Assembly (NCBI RefSeq): GCF_000374025.1
Contig: NZ_KB893217.1
Coordinates: 270,825 to 334,824, forward strand
Direction: 5' to 3'
Length of the DNA: 64,000 bases
From: Spirosoma panaciterrae DSM 21099
Lineage (GTDB): Bacteria; Bacteroidota; Bacteroidia; Cytophagales; Spirosomataceae
Numbering within the stretch: the stretch's first letter is position 1; every line of letters begins with the position of its first letter. The position numbers and the translations under genes were made by a program. A model generated the notes under the pieces. It saw nothing but the letters and a program-made list of their open reading frames with translations. It was not told the DNA's origin and ran no database searches. Positions 29,936 to 39,849 of the stretch are shown here, piece after piece.

Positions 29936-30826
29936 ATGAAACTGGCAGCTATCGACATCGGCTCTAATGCAGCTCGTCTCCAAATCTCAACGGTATTATA
30001 CAATGACAATCAGGTTAGTTTCAAACGGGTGGAATATGTTCGTTTCCCGCTTCGGCTAGGGCATGATGTATTCAATTTCGGCGAACTTACCCCCGAAAGC
30101 GAAGCCCGTACCACGAAACTCATGCAGGCCTATAAGCTGCTCATGGAACTCCATGAAGTCGAGGATTATATGGCCTGTGCCACGTCGGCCATGCGCGAAT
30201 CATCGAATGGACATGAAGTGGCCAAACGGATTGAAGCGGCAACAGGCATAAAAATCAACATTATCGACGGCCGGAAAGAGGCTGAATTGATCAATAATGT
30301 AGTTGTACAGGCGCTGGACGAAAAACAGTACCTGCACATTGATGTAGGCGGTGGCAGTACGGAATTGAACGTCTATGAAAATCGGCAGAAAATCAATTCA
30401 AAATCGTTTAAAATAGGATCGGTTCGGTTGCTGGAAGGTAAAGAAACGAAAGGAGCCTGGCGTAAAATTGAAGATTGGGTCGAAGAGAATATTGATTCGT
30501 CAAAGGAAATCGTAGCCGTGGGCACAGGCGGCAACATTAGTAAACTGTTCAATCTGGCGTCCAAAATATCGGAGACAGAAACCACCCGCGACGAGATTGA
30601 ACGCATACGGGATTATATTTCGGGCTTCAGTCTGGACGAACGCATCAATCGACTCCGCCTGAATGCCGACCGGGCTGATGTGATTGTACCCGCTTCCGAC
30701 ATTTACATTTCGGTGATGAAATGGGCAGGGGCCGATCGTATTATCGTACCAGATCTGGGCCTGAAAGATGGGATCATTCAACTCGTGTATGCCCATTTGG
30801 GCAAGCGCAAACCAATCGGTTACTGA
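29936..30826 (+). CDS. ppx: Exopolyphosphatase / Ppx-GppA phosphatase
   Basis: 296 residues of the ASKHA superfamily, Ppx/GppA family, without the C-terminal HD domain of long forms. Motifs: KLAAIDIGSNAARLQI at the start, ACATSAMRESSNG near 82, DVGGGSTEL near 140, and VGTGGNISKL near 197. It hydrolyses polyphosphate and/or pppGpp; the two activities cannot be told apart from sequence. The 5' leader seems to be one long hairpin. The end at 30826 is followed by 185 bases without a gene. Confidence 0.9.
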   Translation: MKLAAIDIGSNAARLQISTVLYNDNQVSFKRVEYVRFPLRLGHDVFNFGELTPESEARTTKLMQAYKLLMELHEVEDYMACATSAMRESSNGHEVAKRIEAATGIKINIIDGRKEAELINNVVVQALDEKQYLHIDVGGGSTELNVYENRQKINSKSFKIGSVRLLEGKETKGAWRKIEDWVEENIDSSKEIVAVGTGGNISKLFNLASKISETETTRDEIERIRDYISGFSLDERINRLRLNADRADVIVPASDIYISVMKWAGADRIIVPDLGLKDGIIQLVYAHLGKRKPIGY

Positions 30827-31011
30827 ACCAATAGCTGTATATCCCTCTTTCGAATCGCCATTTTCAAGTATTTGACCACTTAACTTACCATTACGTTAAC
30901 GATTAATTACTTTCGGTTCGTCATTCAAGGCTAGTTGGTTTATTTTTTGCTTATAATGCATCCTGAATGCCTATCCTCGCTACCATCTAAAGCAAGCTTA
31001 CTCTAAACACC

Positions 31012-32376
31012 ATGGACGTGATGCCTACCGTTCCGTTACAAGAACAAATCGATACACTTATCCGTGAGAATATCCGGCTGAAATCGCAGTTAGACCAACA
31101 GGAGGTCGATCAACGATTCCTGATTGAATTCTCCGACAAGTTTGCTACGTATACGGTTGGTGATGAGTTTTTTCACTCTCTGGTCAGATACATTGCCGAA
31201 CAAACCCGGCTGGATTTTGTCTTTCTGGGCGAACTGATTGAGCCCGTCCCCAATCAATTTGCCATTCGCACCATTGCCCTCACAGCCTACGGGCAAACGG
31301 TTGGAAATATTCAGTACGATTTGCCCGATGGTCCATGTGAGCAGGTGATTCAGGGCCAACTGTCGAAATACCCAAGCCAATGCCGCCGATTGTTTCCCAA
31401 AAACCAGACCCTGGTTCAGTTTAATGTGGAAGGGTACATCGGCTACCCGTTGTATGACACAAAAGGCAACGCGTTTGGCATATTGACGGTTATGCACCAA
31501 TCGACCATCGATCAACCCGAATACATTGCTTCCTTATTAAAGATTGTTGCCAAACGAGCCGAGTTTGAGTTGGAGCGGACAAAATATGAAGCCGACCTAA
31601 AGGCCGTCAATGAAGAATTACTGGCTAAAAATCAGGAATTAACGAACCGAAACGCCGAACTGGCCTCTTTTAGTTACGTAGCTTCGCACGATTTGCAGGA
31701 GCCGCTCCGCAAAATCCGTTCCTTCGGCGACCGGCTGAAAGTGGCGTATGCACCCCATTTAGACGAGGAAGGTGCCGACATTATCGATCGTATGGTGCTG
31801 GCAGCCAAGCGTATGTCGCTGCTCATCAAGGACCTGCTCGACTACTCCCGGCTAACCCTACAATCGGATACCTGGCGCCCGCAGTCGTTGAGTGAGATTG
31901 TGGAATCGGTAGCCAATGAGCTGGATATGTCCATTCAGGAGTCAGGTGCCCAGATAGACATTGGGGAGTTGGCCATCGTACCCGGCGATGAGAGCCAGCT
32001 CCGGCAGTTATTTCAGAATCTACTCTCGAATGCCCTCAAATTTACGCAGCCCGATTGCGTTCCCCACATTCGTATTCGAAGTACGCACATAAAACGTTCG
32101 GATTTACCAGCCGAATTTTTACTCCTGGCCGCTCCATCCGACTACGCGCTCATTGACGTAACGGACAATGGAATTGGGTTTGATGTCCAACATGCCGAAC
32201 GCATCTTCGGTACCTTTCAGCGATTGCATGGTCAGGGAAAATATCCGGGAACAGGCATTGGGCTGGCTATTGCGAAAAAGATTACCGAAAATCACCGGGG
32301 CTTCATCAAGGCTATGAGCCAACCCGGCCAGGGCGCTACTTTCCTGGTTTATCTTCCTACACAACCCACAGCCTGA
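31012..32376 (+). CDS. GAF-domain sensor histidine kinase
   Basis: 454 residues, cytoplasmic (no membrane helix). N-terminal coiled coil about 5-35, GAF domain about 37-190 (FSDKFATYTVGDEFFHSLVRY; YIGYPLYDTKGNAFGILTVMH), coiled coil about 195-215, HisKA with His226 (YVASHDLQEPLRKIRSF) and ATPase domain (DNGIGFD; GTGIGLAIAKK). The HDLQEPLR box is the phytochrome-like/PAS-kinase subclass. No response regulator gene is adjacent. The Cys in DGPCEQVI could contact a cofactor, but the signal is unknown. Confidence 0.88.
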   Translation: MDVMPTVPLQEQIDTLIRENIRLKSQLDQQEVDQRFLIEFSDKFATYTVGDEFFHSLVRYIAEQTRLDFVFLGELIEPVPNQFAIRTIALTAYGQTVGNIQYDLPDGPCEQVIQGQLSKYPSQCRRLFPKNQTLVQFNVEGYIGYPLYDTKGNAFGILTVMHQSTIDQPEYIASLLKIVAKRAEFELERTKYEADLKAVNEELLAKNQELTNRNAELASFSYVASHDLQEPLRKIRSFGDRLKVAYAPHLDEEGADIIDRMVLAAKRMSLLIKDLLDYSRLTLQSDTWRPQSLSEIVESVANELDMSIQESGAQIDIGELAIVPGDESQLRQLFQNLLSNALKFTQPDCVPHIRIRSTHIKRSDLPAEFLLLAAPSDYALIDVTDNGIGFDVQHAERIFGTFQRLHGQGKYPGTGIGLAIAKKITENHRGFIKAMSQPGQGATFLVYLPTQPTA

Positions 32377-32408
32377 CGACAGGACTTACCCATGTAGTGG
32401 CTGATCAC

Positions 32409-33224
32409 TTATTGACCCGAGCGGCCTCCTTTTATTTTACGAATGACAATCGGTACACATCGGGTAGGAGGACAAGTACAGAGGGTATTGGCCAACAAAA
32501 CCGACCGTTCGACAAAACAGCCAAATGCATTATAGATTCTCACCATATAACTTTCTGGCTTCCCTGTCCGCTTAAGATTCTGTACGACAACGCCATCAGT
32601 AGGAATCGGGTGGCTGGAGCCGGAGAATACGCCATTGTTGGCCAGCTCGTACGTGTCGGTTGCGGAAAATCCATTGATCCGTACCCAGCCATCGGCTAGA
32701 GAGACCGAATTCTGGCAGGTTGCTTCCTGGGCTAATACCGTAGATTGAGGCAGTGGTTTTACGATGACAGTTACCAGGGCAAACGGACGACAGCTACCGT
32801 CAGCAGACAGTGGATTCAGACGTCCATAAACGTAATAGGTTTTATCCGAAACATCGGTGTTTGGTGGAAAGGCAACGGTACGCATGGTCGCAATCCCATT
32901 CGAAGAAATCAACTCACCCAACGATACGCCCCCCTGATAAGGGTTTAGCTGTGGCGTATCAAAGCGCACCAGTTCAATTTTATCAGGCCAGAACGCGGTG
33001 GTTCTAACCTGTAAGCTATCGACAAGTGAACCCGAACAAACCGTTACCGAGGTCTGGGTCGTATTGGTAATGGAAGGGCACTGTGCTTTTACCTTTTGGA
33101 TAGACCATAAACAGAAAAAAATCAGGCAAAAGCACAGTGCAACCCGACGAAGCGTAACCTCAGTTAGCCCGACAAATACGTTCCTAACGTTACCTGCATC
33201 CGTTGATTTCTTTCTATAAGCCAT
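32409..33224 (-). CDS. Secreted protein of unknown function
   Basis: 271 residues. An N-terminal basic stretch and helix (VALCFCLIFFCLWSIQKVKAQ) form a long signal peptide; a shorter start is possible. The mature part is Cys-containing and beta-rich with CPSITNTTQTSVTVCSG, YYVYGRLNPLSADGSCRPF and a C-terminal CTCPPTRCVPIVIRKIK. It resembles Ig-like segments of Cytophagales secreted proteins (PKD/gliding type) but no C-terminal sorting domain is visible. It converges with the kinase gene with a 32-base gap. Confidence 0.7.
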   Translation of the reverse strand: MAYRKKSTDAGNVRNVFVGLTEVTLRRVALCFCLIFFCLWSIQKVKAQCPSITNTTQTSVTVCSGSLVDSLQVRTTAFWPDKIELVRFDTPQLNPYQGGVSLGELISSNGIATMRTVAFPPNTDVSDKTYYVYGRLNPLSADGSCRPFALVTVIVKPLPQSTVLAQEATCQNSVSLADGWVRINGFSATDTYELANNGVFSGSSHPIPTDGVVVQNLKRTGKPESYMVRIYNAFGCFVERSVLLANTLCTCPPTRCVPIVIRKIKGGRSGQ

Positions 33225-33362
33225 CCCTCTGTCCGAACCTCAAAGGCTAAGTTACGCTTGATTCCACATTTTAAAAACAACCGGGCCGTCAAATTCTAAT
33301 TCTGTCTGGTCAGGTTACTTTTTCCATACAGTCTCCGTCTTGATGAGCCAACCGCTCATTGC

Positions 33363-34313
33363 ATGGCAGCGTATCGGTTTTTACTCCAGCATAATCCGCA
33401 TCGGTCCGACACCCCACCCTTTCATCAGGATGGGTTTTTCTTTAATGAAATCGAGCACCTCCGACAACAGGCCGATGGCCATTTTTACTTACTAACGGCT
33501 GTTAACCAGTCCACACAACAGACCGATATTCGGTGTGCTTTTTTTAATCAGTGTAATCAGGTAGTCAGTCCGACAGCCGCTCCGTTTGGTTCGATTGAGT
33601 TTACCGAAACCTTGCCCGATGCCGTGCTGGATCAATTTTTGGAAACCCTGCTTTCGTCGGTCAGGCTCCTCAAAAAGCCCACCCTCCGACTTGTGAATTA
33701 TCCTGATTGTTACGCCCCTCAACAAGCAAACCGCCTTACCACCAAACTGTTCGAACATGGGTTCCGCCTGGTAGCAGCCCATCAAAATTTGCATTTATCA
33801 ATCAGCAATCGACCATTCGAACAGGCAATTCGCCCCCAGGAGCGCCGACGACTTCGTAAATGCCTGCGGGCTAATTTTCGTTTTCAATACTGGGCTAACC
33901 CTGTACTGGCAGACGTCCTCACGTTTATCACCGAAACCCGGCAAAAACTGGGCTATCGCTTCAATATATCTCCCGAACGGCTTACGGAGTTGCTGTGTAC
34001 ATTCCCCGATAAGTTTTTGATTTTCAGCGTTACGGATGGATCAGATCTGGCAGCGCTTGCCATAACCGTGCGTGTTCGTCAGGACATTCTCTATTATTTT
34101 TTGCCCGCATCAAATCCCGTCTATCAAACGTTCAGCCCGATGGTCTTGCTGCTCGATGGCTTGTTTGCTTACTGTCAGCAACACCACATTCAACTGCTTG
34201 ATTTGGGCGTATCGCTCGACAACCTCCATACACCTAAACCAGGTTTAATACGCTTCAAGCGCAATCTGGGCGCTTCTGAATCTGTAAAACTAATTTTTGA
34301 GAAGGATCTTTAA
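33363..34313 (+). CDS. FemAB/GNAT-like acyltransferase
   Basis: 316 residues. The second half has the GNAT-like fold seen in FemAB-type proteins: RPQERRRLRKCLRANFRFQYW, ETRQKLGYRFNISPERLTELL, KFLIFSVTDGSDLAALAITVRV and LLDLGVSLDNLHTPKPGLIRFKRNLGA. Such proteins transfer aminoacyl or acyl groups to cell-surface molecules. It is the first gene of the surface-glycan run, 143 bases before the DUF115-like gene. The substrate is not known; acylation of a pseudaminic acid or glycan amine is possible. Confidence 0.7.
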   Translation: MAAYRFLLQHNPHRSDTPPFHQDGFFFNEIEHLRQQADGHFYLLTAVNQSTQQTDIRCAFFNQCNQVVSPTAAPFGSIEFTETLPDAVLDQFLETLLSSVRLLKKPTLRLVNYPDCYAPQQANRLTTKLFEHGFRLVAAHQNLHLSISNRPFEQAIRPQERRRLRKCLRANFRFQYWANPVLADVLTFITETRQKLGYRFNISPERLTELLCTFPDKFLIFSVTDGSDLAALAITVRVRQDILYYFLPASNPVYQTFSPMVLLLDGLFAYCQQHHIQLLDLGVSLDNLHTPKPGLIRFKRNLGASESVKLIFEKDL

Positions 34314-34455
34314 TCCATCTTCCCGAAGCTTCGCCTGCTTCCCTGATCTTCGACTCAACCCTTCTAAACCACTCCCAAAAACCAACTCGTGTCGGTCTGC
34401 TAATTTCTTCGTTATTTTACAGAAAAAAAAGGAGCCCTCGCCCGGAGCCGACGGC

Positions 34456-35361
34456 ATGATTGAAGCAGTTTTTAATTCGGTTAGTCAATTTCTGAATGCA
34501 GTATTCGCATCGCTGGTATCGCTGCTGAAAGTGGCCATACGTTTCCAACATGCCACGCATTTACCCCCGCGTCAACAGCCCGTTTGTTCGGTTTTAGGCA
34601 ATGGTCCGTCACTCAACGAATCCCTGGCCGACCAATTTGATTTTATCCGACAAACCGAAATTGTCTGCGTCAACAACTTTGCCCACGCCGACATTTTTAC
34701 TCGATTACAGCCTCAGAATTACATTATTTCAGACCCCAATTACTTCGTTTTTACAGAGCATACTACCGACCGCGACGACATCCGACAAACCCTGGCCTCT
34801 TTCCGCGAGCGTGTCAACTGGCCCATGACGTTGTATGTACCCCATTTTGCCAGGGGCTCCTACCTGCTGAAGACCATTGAGCAGAGCAATCCGGCTATTT
34901 CAGTTGTTTATTTCAATTACACTGTTGTACGCGGCTTTCGGAGCCTGATTTACTGGCTGTATGCCAAAGGATTAGGTATGCCGCAGGCGCAAACGGTCAT
35001 CATTGCTGCATTGGCCCTGATGATCAACCGGAAGTTCGAACGGATCTATCTATTCGGAGCCGATACATCCTGGCATGAACAAATCCGGCTCAATGATCAG
35101 AACCAGTTACTGATTAAGCAGATTCACTTTTACGACAAACCGAAAGATGTTACGCATCAGCCTGTTTACTCCGATGCGCAACGCCAGCGTACCTTTTCGA
35201 TGGCTTCGCAGTTTTTATCGTTGCACAAAGTATTTCGGGGCTACGAAGTGCTTAGAGACTATGCCGATTACCAGGGTGTGAAAGTGATCAACGCCAGCGC
35301 GAAAAGCTATATTGACGCGTTCGAACGCGAAAAGCTTCCCCAATCCGTCAGTAACCCATGA
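34456..35361 (+). CDS. DUF115/Maf-like protein, candidate pseudaminyl transferase
   Basis: 301 residues from the ATG at 34456; the frame extends to 34297 but that part is low-complexity and overlaps the previous gene. VCSVLGNGPSLNESL near 40 is the nucleotide-sugar-like G-N-G-P-S-L motif shared by DUF115/Maf proteins and GT42 sialyltransferases. VNNFAHADIFTRLQPQNYIISD, IIAALALMINRKFERIYLFGADTSWHEQ and YSDAQRQRTFSMASQFLSLHKVF fit that superfamily. It overlaps the sulfatase start by 4 bases. Because Maf proteins transfer pseudaminic acid and pse genes follow, that is the leading guess. Confidence 0.65.
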   Translation: MIEAVFNSVSQFLNAVFASLVSLLKVAIRFQHATHLPPRQQPVCSVLGNGPSLNESLADQFDFIRQTEIVCVNNFAHADIFTRLQPQNYIISDPNYFVFTEHTTDRDDIRQTLASFRERVNWPMTLYVPHFARGSYLLKTIEQSNPAISVVYFNYTVVRGFRSLIYWLYAKGLGMPQAQTVIIAALALMINRKFERIYLFGADTSWHEQIRLNDQNQLLIKQIHFYDKPKDVTHQPVYSDAQRQRTFSMASQFLSLHKVFRGYEVLRDYADYQGVKVINASAKSYIDAFEREKLPQSVSNP

Positions 35362-36899
35362 ACCATTCCCGCCCCCAACTCGTACTAAGTCTGCTTTTTA
35401 GCGTGTTCTGGCTGATTAGCCTGGAGGCTGTAGGGCAGCAAAGACCAAATATCGTACTCATTTATGCCGATGATTTGGGCTACGGAGATGTCAGTTGCTA
35501 TGGAGCTACCCAAATCCGCACACCTAATATTGACCGAATTGCCCGTGAGGGCCTTCGTTTCACCAATGCCCATGCCTCTTCGTCGACCTGTACGCCCTCA
35601 CGCTATACGCTGTTAACGGGCTCATATGCCTGGCGAAAGTCGGGAACGGGCATTGCCCCCGGCGATGCCGCATTGCTTATCCCGACTAATCGTACCACCC
35701 TGCCTGGTATTTTACAAAAAGCGGGCTATAAAACAGGCGTTGTGGGGAAATGGCATCTGGGGTTAGGGCCACAGGGTGGCCCCGACTGGAACGGCGACAT
35801 CAAACCCGGCCCACTCGAAATCGGATTTACGTATTCGTATCTCCTGCCCGCTACCGGCGACCGGGTGCCTTGTGTGTATGTAGAAAACCATCGGGTGGTT
35901 GGTCTAGACCCCAACGATCCCATTCAGGTAAGTTATACAACCCCCATTGGCTCCGATCCGACGGGTAAAGCCCATCCAGAACGGCTCAAAATGACTTATT
36001 CACATGGGCATGATCAGACCATTGTCAATGGTGTGAGTCGAATTGGGTATATGAGTGGTGGAAAAACGGCTCGGTGGGTCGATGAAACCATGGCCGATGT
36101 ACTGGTTGGCAAAGTGACTCAATTTATAGAAGATAGCAAAACAGGTCCGTTTTTCGTTTATTTCTCAACTCACGACATTCATGTGCCGCGTATGCCGAAC
36201 CCACGGTTTGCGGGCAAAAGCGGCATGGGTCCACGGGGCGACGTGATTCTGCAACTGGATTGGTGTGTGGGCGAAGTCCTGAAAACGCTCGACCGATTGG
36301 GGCTCAGCCAGAATACCCTGGTTATCGTAAGTAGCGATAACGGTCCGGTGGTTGATGATGGGTACAAAGATCAGGCCGTCGAAAAACTGGGAAGCCATAC
36401 CCCTGCCGGACCACTACGGGGAGGGAAGTACAGTGCCTTCGATGCCGGAACCCGGGTGCCATTTATCCTGCGCTGGCCCGGTCAGGTCAAGCCGGGGGTT
36501 AGTGATGCGCTGGTCAGTCAGGTTGATTTGCTGGCGTCCTTTGCGGCTCTCACCGGCCAAACCCTATCAAAAACCGATGCCCGGGATAGCTTTAACTCGT
36601 TGGCTACGTTTCTGGGAAAGTCGAAAAAGAATCGGAACTATGTTATTGAACACGCGCTCAATGGAACCCTTTCGATCATTCAGAACGACTGGAAATACAT
36701 TGAAGCACATGCTGGCCCTGCACACATGCAGGAAGTCAATATTGAAACGGGCTATGCCCCTAACGCACAACTCTATAACTTAAAAACTAACCTCGGTGAA
36801 ACGGTTAATCTGGCCAATCAGCAACCAGAACGGACAAGCCAACTTGCTGACTTGCTAAAGGCCGTCCGCGAAACCGAAGGGTATACGAATGAACCATAA
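35358..36899 (+). CDS. Type I sulfatase (arylsulfatase family)
   Basis: 513 residues with a signal peptide (LVLSLLFSVFWLISLEAVGQ). Metal residues D38-D39 (IYADDLGYGD), the modification motif CTPSR with Cys78 to become formylglycine, GKWHLGLG near 131, and VIVSSDNGPV near 318. It is a periplasmic or exported sulfate-ester hydrolase. The ATG overlaps the upstream stop (ATGA) and pseB begins 5 bases after it, so it is embedded in the glycan operon. The maturation enzyme is not in the window. The substrate may be a sulfated host or self glycan. Confidence 0.92.
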   Translation: MNHSRPQLVLSLLFSVFWLISLEAVGQQRPNIVLIYADDLGYGDVSCYGATQIRTPNIDRIAREGLRFTNAHASSSTCTPSRYTLLTGSYAWRKSGTGIAPGDAALLIPTNRTTLPGILQKAGYKTGVVGKWHLGLGPQGGPDWNGDIKPGPLEIGFTYSYLLPATGDRVPCVYVENHRVVGLDPNDPIQVSYTTPIGSDPTGKAHPERLKMTYSHGHDQTIVNGVSRIGYMSGGKTARWVDETMADVLVGKVTQFIEDSKTGPFFVYFSTHDIHVPRMPNPRFAGKSGMGPRGDVILQLDWCVGEVLKTLDRLGLSQNTLVIVSSDNGPVVDDGYKDQAVEKLGSHTPAGPLRGGKYSAFDAGTRVPFILRWPGQVKPGVSDALVSQVDLLASFAALTGQTLSKTDARDSFNSLATFLGKSKKNRNYVIEHALNGTLSIIQNDWKYIEAHAGPAHMQEVNIETGYAPNAQLYNLKTNLGETVNLANQQPERTSQLADLLKAVRETEGYTNEP

Positions 36900-36904
36900 A
36901 GACT

Positions 36905-37921
36905 ATGCTTGATCTAACCAATAAATCGATTCTGATTACGGGCGGCACCGGCTCATTCGGCAAGAAGTTTGTCGAAATGATGTACCAGCGGCACCCGAAT
37001 CTCAAACGCTTAGTGATCTACTCTCGCGACGAACTGAAACAGTTTGAGATGTCGCAGCATTACCCACATGCTCACTACAAATCCATCCGCTTTTTCATTG
37101 GCGATGTACGTGATGCGGAGCGGCTCAAACGGGCCTGCGAAGGCATCGACATCATTGTTCACGCGGCTGCTCTGAAGCAGGTACCAGCCGCCGAGTACAA
37201 CCCGATGGAGTGCATCAAAACCAACGTGTTCGGTGCTGAAAATGTCATCAATGCGGCACTTGACAACGGTGTCCAGCGTGTTGTAGCGCTTTCGACCGAT
37301 AAGGCTGCCGCCCCCATCAACCTGTATGGGGCTACGAAACTATGCTCCGACAAACTGTTTGTGGCCGCCAACAACATGAAAGGGAGCCGCGACTTACGAT
37401 TTTCGGTTGTTCGATATGGCAACGTAATCGGCTCACGAGGCTCGGTAGTACCCTTCTTTCTGGATAAACGAAAAGAAGGTATTCTTCCGATCACCCACCC
37501 TGATATGACACGTTTCAACATTTCGCTCGAAGAAGGGGTTGAGATGGTCCTCCATGCTCTCGAACATGCCTGGGGAGGGGAGATTTTCGTACCAAAAATT
37601 CCTTCGTACCGAATCACGGATGTCGCTACCGCCATCGGCCCCGGCTGCGAACAGAAGTTAGTTGGTATTCGTCCGGGCGAAAAACTGCACGAAGAAATGA
37701 TCACCGAAACCGACTCGCTCAACACCGTCGAGACGGATAAATATTACGTCATTACCCCGTCTACACCTACCTGGAGCATCGACGAGTATATGCAAGCGTT
37801 CAACGGTCGTCAGGTTGAGATGGGCTTCAAATACAATTCCGGTACAAATACCGACTGGCTCACCATCGATCAACTCCGCGATCAGATTCGGCAACACGTT
37901 GATCCTGATTTTCAAGTGTAA
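36905..37921 (+). CDS. pseB: UDP-GlcNAc 4,6-dehydratase (inverting)
   Basis: 338 residues, extended SDR fold. NAD-binding GGTGSFGKKF near 14 and HAAALKQVPAAEYNPMECI. The catalytic region STDKAAAPINLYGATK has the Asp-Lys pair and Tyr-xxx-Lys of inverting dehydratases. It performs step 1 of CMP-pseudaminic acid synthesis. All five later steps follow in order C, F, G, H, I. The TAA stop is inside an inverted repeat. Confidence 0.95.
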   Translation: MLDLTNKSILITGGTGSFGKKFVEMMYQRHPNLKRLVIYSRDELKQFEMSQHYPHAHYKSIRFFIGDVRDAERLKRACEGIDIIVHAAALKQVPAAEYNPMECIKTNVFGAENVINAALDNGVQRVVALSTDKAAAPINLYGATKLCSDKLFVAANNMKGSRDLRFSVVRYGNVIGSRGSVVPFFLDKRKEGILPITHPDMTRFNISLEEGVEMVLHALEHAWGGEIFVPKIPSYRITDVATAIGPGCEQKLVGIRPGEKLHEEMITETDSLNTVETDKYYVITPSTPTWSIDEYMQAFNGRQVEMGFKYNSGTNTDWLTIDQLRDQIRQHVDPDFQV

Positions 37922-37978
37922 TGCGGGGAGAGAATCCGCAATTTGTAATCACTTAAAGCGGGCTCTCTCCCGCATTAC
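37918..37978 (+). repeat. Inverted repeat spanning the pseB stop
   Basis: GTAATGCGGGGAGAG on the left and CTCTCTCCCGCATTAC on the right pair with few mismatches across about 20 bases of loop. The pseB TAA (37919-37921) is in the left arm and the pseC ATG follows 6 bases after the element. It shares the stop-in-arm layout but has no octamer units. Confidence 0.7.
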
Positions 37979-37984
37979 TGATTT

Positions 37985-39157
37985 ATGAATCCCATTCCCT
38001 ACGGCCGCCAGCACATTACAGACGAAGACATTGACGCTGTTGCCAATGTTCTGCGTGGTCCTTTTCTGACGCAGGGGCCACACATTGCAGCGTTCGAATC
38101 GGCCTTTGCGGCTTACATCGGGTGTCAGTATGCGGTAGCTGTTGCCAATGGAACGGCCGCGTTGCACCTCGCTTGCCTGGCTCTGGGTGTTACCGAAGGT
38201 ACACGCGTCATTACAACCCCCATCACGTTTTCCGCTTCTGCCAACTGCGTTCGGTACTGCGGGGGTGAGGTGTACTTTGCCGACATCGACCCTACCACCG
38301 CCGTACTCGATATAAACGCGGTGCGAACACTGCTTGAGCAACACCCCAAAGGCTATTTTTCGGGTATTATTCCGGTCGATTTTGCGGGTTATCCAGTCGA
38401 TTTAGCCGCTTTTCGGGAATTAGCCGATGAGTATGGTCTGTGGATTCTGGAAGATGCCTGTCATGCACCGGGTGGCTCATTTACCGACACAGAAGGAACG
38501 GTCCATCGGTGTGGGGACGGGTCGCTGGCCGAACTGGCCATTTTCAGTTTTCATCCGGTCAAACACATTGCGGCTGGTGAGGGTGGTATGATTACCACCA
38601 ACGACGAAACCCTTTATAAACACCTGCTTCGGTTACGCACACACGGTATTACCAACAAACCTGATGAACTGGTTGAGCCCTACCCCGGCGAACCTGAACG
38701 CGGAGGCTGGTATATGCAGTTGCAGGAGCTGGGCTATAACTACCGACTGACCGACATGCAGGCCGCTCTGGGTATGAGCCAGTTAAATCGTGCCGACGAT
38801 ATGATGGCCCGACGGCAGGAAATTGCCAAACGTTACGACGAAGCCTTCGCCGGAACCATTATTACGACAATAGCTCCACCTGCCAACAGCACGCATGCTT
38901 ACCATCTGTACGTCATTCAGGTGGACGACCGCAAAGGCCTATACGACTTTCTGCGAACCAAACAGATCATGGCGCAGGTACATTACATCCCCGTACACCT
39001 GATGCCCTACTATCGGCAGTTTGGCTGGAAACCGGGTGATTTCCCAAAATCCGAACACTATTACGCCCGTTGCCTGAGCCTTCCGATGTTTCCGACCCTG
39101 ACCGACGCTGAGCAGCAGTATGTCATTTCTTGCGTCAACGAATTCATAGGCTTATGA
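37985..39157 (+). CDS. pseC: UDP-4-amino-4,6-dideoxy-N-acetyl-altrosamine transaminase
   Basis: 390 residues, DegT/DnrJ/EryC1 aminotransferase. PYGRQHITDEDIDAVANVL at the start, VANGTAALHLACLALG at the phosphate cup, EDACHAPGG, and the PLP Lys193 in FSFHPVKHIAAGEGG. It adds the 4-amino group in step 2 of the pathway. The stop overlaps the pseF start by 4 bases. Confidence 0.95.
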   Translation: MNPIPYGRQHITDEDIDAVANVLRGPFLTQGPHIAAFESAFAAYIGCQYAVAVANGTAALHLACLALGVTEGTRVITTPITFSASANCVRYCGGEVYFADIDPTTAVLDINAVRTLLEQHPKGYFSGIIPVDFAGYPVDLAAFRELADEYGLWILEDACHAPGGSFTDTEGTVHRCGDGSLAELAIFSFHPVKHIAAGEGGMITTNDETLYKHLLRLRTHGITNKPDELVEPYPGEPERGGWYMQLQELGYNYRLTDMQAALGMSQLNRADDMMARRQEIAKRYDEAFAGTIITTIAPPANSTHAYHLYVIQVDDRKGLYDFLRTKQIMAQVHYIPVHLMPYYRQFGWKPGDFPKSEHYYARCLSLPMFPTLTDAEQQYVISCVNEFIGL

Positions 39158-39849
39158 GCACCGTTGCAATCATCACAGCACGAGGGGGCAGCAAACGGAT
39201 TCCGCGTAAAAACATTCGCCCCTTTCTGGGCAAACCGATCATAGCCTATGCCATTCAGGCAGCATTCGGATCGGGTTTGTTCAATGAGGTAATGGTCTCG
39301 ACCGATGATGCCGAAATTGCGGATATTGCCCAACAATATGGCGCTTCCATCCCGTTTTTGCGCCAGCCCAAAACGTCCGATGATTTTGCCACCACAGCCG
39401 ATGTGCTACAGGAAGTACTTAATCAATATGCCGAACAAGGACACCTGTTCGAGTATGCCTGCTGCCTCTACCCTACTGCTCCGTTTGTCACATCAAACCT
39501 GCTCAACCAGGCTTTTACAAAATTGACCGAGCACAGGTTTGATACGGTTTATCCAGTTCAGCCGTTCAGCTTTCCCATTCAACGGGCCGTCCGGTTGCAC
39601 GATTCAAAAGTAGCCTGGTTTAATCCGGAACATGCCCTCACCCGATCACAAGATTTAGAACCTGCCTTTCATGATGCCGGTCAATTCTATTTTTTCAACG
39701 TGGCCGCCTTTCGAAAAAGTCATCGGCTAATTACCGATAATGCGGGCGGTATCGTTATTTCAGAACTGGACGCCCACGACATCGACAACGAAACTGACTG
39801 GCAAATTGCCGAGATGAAACTCCAATTACGAATGATGACGAATGAATAA
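39154..39849 (+). CDS. pseF: CMP-pseudaminic acid cytidylyltransferase
   Basis: 231 residues from the ATG at 39154 (ATGA overlap with pseC); an ATG at 39130 would lie inside pseC. IITARGGSKRIPRKNIRPFLGKP is the CTP-binding motif, followed by STDDAEIADIA and CLYPTAPFV. It activates pseudaminic acid with CTP. The final six residues (RMMTNE) and the TAA stop are encoded by the left arm of an inverted repeat. Confidence 0.94.
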   Translation: MSTVAIITARGGSKRIPRKNIRPFLGKPIIAYAIQAAFGSGLFNEVMVSTDDAEIADIAQQYGASIPFLRQPKTSDDFATTADVLQEVLNQYAEQGHLFEYACCLYPTAPFVTSNLLNQAFTKLTEHRFDTVYPVQPFSFPIQRAVRLHDSKVAWFNPEHALTRSQDLEPAFHDAGQFYFFNVAAFRKSHRLITDNAGGIVISELDAHDIDNETDWQIAEMKLQLRMMTNE

